Below are positions 45,967 through 50,379 of a DNA stretch of 50,379 nucleotides, in pieces. The notes below the pieces were generated by a model. That model ran no database searches, was not told the DNA's origin, and saw nothing but the letters and a program-made list of their open reading frames with translations. Both the position numbers and the translations under genes were made by a program. Numbering within the stretch: the stretch's first letter is position 1; every line of letters starts with the position of its first letter. Source of the stretch: Akkermansia muciniphila (GTDB lineage: Bacteria; Verrucomicrobiota; Verrucomicrobiia; Limisphaerales; UBA9464); contig CAMDJH010000007.1 in NCBI GenBank assembly GCA_945900455.1, positions 1 through 50,379 on the forward strand. Reading direction: 5' to 3'.

Positions 45967-47436
45967 TTACAGGAGAATTCCGTTGATCACTTTGGATTCT
46001 TCCACACCGCTCAACCGCGCATCGAGTCCTTGGAATTTGTGGGTGAAACGGGCGTGATCAATGCCCAACAAATGGAGCATGGTGGCGTGAACATCATGAA
46101 CGGAGACGACGCTTTCCACGGCGGCGTAACCGAACTCATCGGTTGCGCCGTAACGGATGCCAGGCTTGATTCCACCGCCGGCCAGCCAGATGGAGAAACC
46201 CTTGTTGTGATGGTCGCGACCGGGCGCGCCTTTATTGGTTTGGGCCATCGGCGTGCGCCCGAATTCTCCGGCCCACACGACCAGTGTCTCATCGAGCATG
46301 CCGCGCTCGCGGAGGTCGGTCACCAGTGCGGCGCAGGCGCGATCGGTTTCGCGAGCTTTCTCCGGGAAGAATTCCCGCAAGCCGTTGTGATGGTCCCAAT
46401 CCCGGTGATAAAGCTGGATGAAGCGGACGCCTCGCTCGGCCAGTCGCCGGGCGAGGAGACAGTTCGAAGCGAAGGACCCATCGCCGGGCGTGCAGCCATA
46501 ACGGTCGCGGATATTTTGAGGTTCGGCGGTCGTGTCCATCAAACCCGGCACGCTGGTCTGCATTTGGAAGGCCATCTCGTACTGAGCGATGCGCGTGGCA
46601 ATTTCCGGATCGTCGACGGTTTCATCGTGACGCCGGTTGAGCGCATTCACGGTTTGCACGACATCGCCCTCCTGCTCGCGCGTGACGCCCGGGGGGTTGG
46701 TGAGATAAAGGACCGGGTCGCCCTGGCTGCGAAGCTGAACGCCTTGGAAACGACTCGGCAGAAAGCCGGCGGACCATTGGCGGGTAGCGATCGGTTGCGG
46801 GGACCGTCCGCCCCCCTGCGAAACCAACACCAGAAAGCCCGGCAAATCCGCCGCGTCACTCCCCAGACCGTAGGTGATCCACGAACCCATCGAGGGCCAG
46901 CCAACGATTTGTGAGCCGGTGTTCATGAAGGTATGCGCCGGGTCATGATTGATGGCGTCGGTAGTCATCGAGCGGATGATGCAAAGCTCGTCCGCGATGC
47001 CGCCCACGTGCGGGAATAATTCAGTAATCTCCGCGCCACAACAGCCGAATCGCTTGAAGGGCGTCTGGGGTCCCCAGCAAACCAATTTTTGACCTTGGAG
47101 CTGCGCGAGTTGCTGCCCCGTCGTAAAGCTTTCCGGCATCGGCTGTCCGTCCATCTCCGCCAGCTTGGGTTTAAAGTCAAACGATTCGAGGTGTGACGGT
47201 CCGCCTGCCATCGTCAGCCAGATCACCCGCTTCACCTTGGCTCGATGATGGGGCGGTTGAATCGCACCGGACGAGAAATTGCCGGCGTTGGCCGCGGCCG
47301 CGGAGGTCCGGAAAAAGTCTGGATTCAACAAGGACGCCAGTGCCGCGGAACCGAGTGACCGACCGGCGCGACCGAGGAATACGCGACGGGTCTGCTGTTG
47401 GAGTGAGAGTTGGCGCAATTCACCGGCGATATTCAT
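45967..47436 (-). CDS. DUF1501 protein, operon partner of DUF1549/DUF1553 protein
   Basis: A 489-residue DUF1501 protein with a Tat-like leader around TRRVFLGRAGRSLGSAALA. Core motifs: VKRVIWLTMAGGPSHLESFD, ITELFPHVGGIADELCIIRS, HTFMNTGSQIVGWPSMGSWI, RGVRFIQLYHRDWDHHNGLR, VWAGEFGRTPMAQ with GRDHHNKGF, and SVHDVHATMLHLLGIDH near the end. It starts 3 bases after the stop codon of the DUF1549/DUF1553 gene, indicating tight coupling. Function of the family is not established; it is exported. Confidence 0.93.
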   Translation of the reverse strand: MNIAGELRQLSLQQQTRRVFLGRAGRSLGSAALASLLNPDFFRTSAAAANAGNFSSGAIQPPHHRAKVKRVIWLTMAGGPSHLESFDFKPKLAEMDGQPMPESFTTGQQLAQLQGQKLVCWGPQTPFKRFGCCGAEITELFPHVGGIADELCIIRSMTTDAINHDPAHTFMNTGSQIVGWPSMGSWITYGLGSDAADLPGFLVLVSQGGGRSPQPIATRQWSAGFLPSRFQGVQLRSQGDPVLYLTNPPGVTREQEGDVVQTVNALNRRHDETVDDPEIATRIAQYEMAFQMQTSVPGLMDTTAEPQNIRDRYGCTPGDGSFASNCLLARRLAERGVRFIQLYHRDWDHHNGLREFFPEKARETDRACAALVTDLRERGMLDETLVVWAGEFGRTPMAQTNKGAPGRDHHNKGFSIWLAGGGIKPGIRYGATDEFGYAAVESVVSVHDVHATMLHLLGIDHARFTHKFQGLDARLSGVEESKVINGILL

Positions 47437-47439
47437 GGC

Positions 47440-49581
47440 TCAGGAACGCGTGATCGTTTCATGAAGATTCAACAGGGCGCGAGCCACGTTGGTCCAGGCA
47501 GCAAGTTCGGCGGCATCGAGGTCGGCGGGGGGCGGGGTCTCGCCCACTTTCAAATAAGCCGCCGCCGCGAATCGATCCTGCTGATATTGCCCGCGGTGTT
47601 TGTCGAGTAACCGGCGGAGCGTGGCGATCTCGTCCGGCTGCGCCGCGCGGGAGAGGGCCTGCCGCCACGCCCAAGTGATGCGGGCGGCGTCGTCACCGCT
47701 GCACTCGCGCAAAATGCGCATGGCAAACGCGCGGGCCGCCTCCACATAGGTTGGGTCGTGAAGCAGAGCGAGGGCCTGCTGAGGAATATTCGACCGGCCT
47801 CGGTCCGCAGCGCATTCCTCACGGCTGGGCGCATCGAAGGCGACCATGCTCGGATGTAGAAACGTGCGCTGCCACCAGGTGTAGAGTCCACGACGATACT
47901 GATTCGCCCCCGTACTCCTTTCGTACTTGCGCGTCGGGAAATTCAGATTCTCCCAATAGCCGTCCGGCTGATACGGTTTGGCGCTCGGTCCACCGATGGT
48001 CGAATCCAGCAAGCCGGCAAGCGACAGCGCGTTGTCGCGGACAAGTTCAGCCTCGAATCTCCAGCGACCCTGCCGAGCCACCAGGCGGTTGTCCAAATCC
48101 AGTTCGAGCAACTCACGTGTGGGGATCGAAGTTTGGCGGTAGGTGGCACTGGTGACGAGGAGGCGGACCATGTGCTTCATGTCCCAGCCGCTGTCCATGA
48201 ATTCGCAGGCTAGCCAGTCGAGGAGCGGCTGGTTCGGCGGTACTTCACCCTGCGCTCCGAGATCGTCCAGCACCTTCGACAGGCCGATGCCGAAAAACTG
48301 TTTCCACAACCGATTCATCACAACGCGGGCCGTCAGTGGATTGTCACGGGACACCAGCCAATTGGCGAGGTCGAGACGGTTGAGACGCCGGGAGGACGCG
48401 TTACGAGCCGCCGTCACCAAGAACGCCGGCAGCGCTGGATCCACAATATCGCCGGTCTCAATCATCCAATTCCCTCGCGGCAAGATGCGAACCGTGCGCG
48501 GCTCACCGGCTCGTTCGGTGATCAGCGTTCGGGGCACGGTAGCCTCGAAATCGGTGCGAGCTTTCTTGGCGTCGGCCAGGCGTTTCCGCCGATCGACCCG
48601 CTCCGGTGATGGTTCCTTGAACTCAGTCAGGAGAACCTCCTGCTGGCGTCGCGCAACCTCCTGCTCGTGCCGGGCGAGTTCGGACGCCTGCGCTTCGTTG
48701 GGGACAAACATGCCCTCTTCGCGCCGACCGATAGACGCCTCCTTCACATCGGCAAAGATCGCGCCGAGCGAATAGAAGTCGCGCATTGTGATCGGATCGA
48801 ACTTGTGATCGTGGCATTGCGCGCAACCCAGCGTTTGACCCAACCAAACCGCGCCGACGGCGCGGACACGATCCGTTAGCTGGCGGGCCTCGTAGTCTTT
48901 CGGCTGGGCGCCGCCTTCCTCGGTGGTCCGGAGCAGCCGGTTGAAGCCCGACGCCACTTTTTGCCCAATCGCCGGGTCCGGCAACAGATCGCCGGCGAGT
49001 TGCTCCCGTGTGAAGCGATCAAACGGCATGTTCTGATTGAACGATCGAATGACGTAGTCGCGATACGGCCAGATGTTGCGGGGCGTGTCGGAATGATAGC
49101 CAATGGTGTCCGCGAACCGCACGACATCCAACCATCCAATGGCCATCCGCTCTCCATAGTTGGGTGATGCCATCAAGCGATCAACTCTTCGATCGTACCC
49201 GGCGGGAAAACTCACTCGCTCGAACTCGGCGACTTCCTCCGGCTTGGGCGGCAGCCCAACGAGATCGAAATGCAACCGTCGGGCGAGAACGAACCGGTCC
49301 GCCTCCGGGGACGGTTCCAGGCTGTGCTCGATCAATCGGCTTCGCACCAGGTAATCAATCGGATTCCTGCCCGGGGGAACGGCGCCTTTCCTGGGCGGCA
49401 AATAGGCCCAATGTCCGCGAAACTCTACGGCCTTGGCAATCGAGCGTTTCTCAAAGTCCGCCGTGGGTGCCGCGAATGCGACCGAAGGCAACGCCGTGGC
49501 GCAGTACCGCAGCAGGAGCAGCAGCAGCCAGGGCTGGTGATATCGGAAACGGCACACTTTCATTCGAGGGTACTTCGCCAT
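47440..49581 (-). CDS. DUF1549-DUF1553 exported protein without PSCyt1 domain
   Basis: The start at 49581 gives 713 residues with a signal anchor PWLLLLLLRYCATALPSVAF; ATG at 49563 and 49629 are alternatives. DUF1549 is recognised by ARRLHFDLVGLPPKPEEVAE, SPNYGERMAIGWLDVVRFAD, RDYVIRSFNQNMPFDRFTRE and the haem-like CAQCHDHKFDP. DUF1553 is recognised by LANWLVSRDNPLTARVVMNR, LWKQFFGIGLSKVLDDLG, LLVTSATYRQTS and RRGLYTWWQRTFLHPSMVAF. The N-terminal cytochrome domain found in the 20214-23729 paralogue is missing, so it is a short version. DUF1501 follows after 3 bases. Confidence 0.92.
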   Translation of the reverse strand: MAKYPRMKVCRFRYHQPWLLLLLLRYCATALPSVAFAAPTADFEKRSIAKAVEFRGHWAYLPPRKGAVPPGRNPIDYLVRSRLIEHSLEPSPEADRFVLARRLHFDLVGLPPKPEEVAEFERVSFPAGYDRRVDRLMASPNYGERMAIGWLDVVRFADTIGYHSDTPRNIWPYRDYVIRSFNQNMPFDRFTREQLAGDLLPDPAIGQKVASGFNRLLRTTEEGGAQPKDYEARQLTDRVRAVGAVWLGQTLGCAQCHDHKFDPITMRDFYSLGAIFADVKEASIGRREEGMFVPNEAQASELARHEQEVARRQQEVLLTEFKEPSPERVDRRKRLADAKKARTDFEATVPRTLITERAGEPRTVRILPRGNWMIETGDIVDPALPAFLVTAARNASSRRLNRLDLANWLVSRDNPLTARVVMNRLWKQFFGIGLSKVLDDLGAQGEVPPNQPLLDWLACEFMDSGWDMKHMVRLLVTSATYRQTSIPTRELLELDLDNRLVARQGRWRFEAELVRDNALSLAGLLDSTIGGPSAKPYQPDGYWENLNFPTRKYERSTGANQYRRGLYTWWQRTFLHPSMVAFDAPSREECAADRGRSNIPQQALALLHDPTYVEAARAFAMRILRECSGDDAARITWAWRQALSRAAQPDEIATLRRLLDKHRGQYQQDRFAAAAYLKVGETPPPADLDAAELAAWTNVARALLNLHETITRS

Positions 49582-49625
49582 GGTGGACTCATCGGGGATC
49601 GAAATCCACCACCGCGTTCTTGGCA

Positions 49626-50379
49626 TCACGGCTTTCTGCGAAGCTCTGGGAGAATTACGTCCTCAATCGCATGATGCGAAATCATGTGGCTCGGCGCGGT
49701 TTCGTCGATTTCCAGGCGGAACGAGCCGCGATCGAACTCCTTGAGTGCGACTTTCACGCGTTGTTCGTACTCTCGCATCGCCTCCGCGTACGCCATACCG
49801 GTTGCCTTCGTTTCGTGCTGTAGCTCACCAAAACAACAATCATCCCGGCGCACGAGAATTTGCACCTGCCTGCGGCCGCGACCCTGAGCCCCCAGGATAT
49901 AAAGGTCTGGATAACCGGCGATACGATAAAAGGAATCTTCAAACTGTTCGCGATCACCGATGGAACCCCCTGTCCGCAGAAACAACGGGATCGATCCCGC
50001 CACCGGAAAACTGGTGCGAATCCTCGGGTCAATCGCGGCGTAAATGGTTGTCGTCCACCCGCCGCCCGAAAGCCCGGTCATGTGAAACGCGCGATACTTG
50101 GGGAACCGACCGGAGCGGTGGTTTGACTTGAGGTAATTCAGGCTGAGCGCCGTCGGTTCCAAAAAGTACTTCATCGGACTCCCTGGAGTTTTCAATTGGA
50201 ACAGTGCGTCGTGACCGCCCGTGCAATCGCCCGGCCGCATGTGCGGCATGAAGACACCCAGCACGCCATACCCTTCGCGCAACAGCGCCTGAATGGTTCG
50301 TTGCAGCCCATAGCCGACATTGTTTGGCGATGGATCGTCGTCCAAGGTGCAGGCATGCCCGTGATGAACGATCACCAAT
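49626..50379 (-). CDS. Alpha/beta hydrolase (acetyl-xylan-esterase-like), N-terminus beyond window
   Basis: The frame enters from the right edge, so the start is not visible. About 250 residues remain. The segment VIVHHGHACTLDDD looks like the oxyanion loop after the first core strands. The nucleophile elbow is in HMTGLSGGGWTTTIYAAIDP, and SHHAIEDVILPEL near the C-terminus supplies a likely catalytic histidine. The middle shows AGYPDLYILGAQGRGRRQVQ. It may act on acetylated or esterified sugars. It lies 44 bases upstream of the DUF1549/DUF1553 gene on the same strand and may head that operon. Confidence 0.75.
   Translation of the reverse strand, partial: LVIVHHGHACTLDDDPSPNNVGYGLQRTIQALLREGYGVLGVFMPHMRPGDCTGGHDALFQLKTPGSPMKYFLEPTALSLNYLKSNHRSGRFPKYRAFHMTGLSGGGWTTTIYAAIDPRIRTSFPVAGSIPLFLRTGGSIGDREQFEDSFYRIAGYPDLYILGAQGRGRRQVQILVRRDDCCFGELQHETKATGMAYAEAMREYEQRVKVALKEFDRGSFRLEIDETAPSHMISHHAIEDVILPELRRKP

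Overview
The window reads as a chromosomal segment of a GC-rich, Gram-negative Verrucomicrobiota bacterium, most like Limisphaerales/Pedosphaera relatives. The support is the combination of three DUF1501 proteins with Tat-like leaders, two large DUF1549/DUF1553 proteins (one with a PSCyt1 haem domain), two orphan type II secretion-like prepilins with the H-x(9-10)-DG C-terminus, a secreted DUF4838 protein and an HpnA-type epimerase. No rRNA, tRNA, CRISPR array, integrase or intact transposase was seen.

Left part (1-18.5 kb) is mainly housekeeping. It holds the 3' end of coaD, a minus-strand run of apgM-type phosphoglycerate mutase, aldehyde dehydrogenase and a glutamine-synthetase-like ligase (possibly gamma-glutamyl polyamine/amine catabolism), a repeat-rich intergenic stretch, ispA, a lone DUF1501 protein and dinB. 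Next comes a translationally coupled cytochrome P450 plus Fe(II)/2-oxoglutarate oxygenase pair, an orphan prepilin, a DUF1015/FKBP pair, mutS, an hpnA-like epimerase and a small lipoprotein.

Middle part (18.5-28.3 kb) is secreted and surface biology: a PSCyt1-DUF1549-DUF1553 giant with its DUF1501 partner, then a three-gene carbohydrate-type operon (GH32/43-like propeller, DUF4838, CBM9-like lipoprotein) whose last two genes overlap by ATGA, then a second orphan prepilin.

The highlight is 28.9-40.9 kb. One uninterrupted 10.8-kb gene encodes a 3589-residue secreted protein: signal peptide, seven HAF-type repeats, an Ig-like segment, seven LamG/ConA-like modules alternating with six fibronectin-III modules, seven thrombospondin-type-3 calcium repeats, an uncharacterised segment, a pre-toxin segment and a C-terminal HNH/EndoVII (AHH-type) nuclease. 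Its stop codon overlaps the start of an Imm11 (DUF1629)-like immunity gene, and an unknown 209-residue gene follows 15 nt later. The toxin tip and immunity gene are clearly AT-richer than the rest. I interpret this as a lectin-armed polymorphic toxin system with no RHS, CdiA or T6SS scaffold.

Right part (41-50.4 kb): an internally deleted four-helix-bundle gene remnant, a Tat-exported deacetylase-like protein, gapA with a clear intrinsic terminator, bioB, and a minus-strand run of alpha/beta hydrolase (cut by the window edge), DUF1549/DUF1553 protein, DUF1501 protein and esterase. All gene functions are inferred by reading motifs in the translations; no database search was possible.
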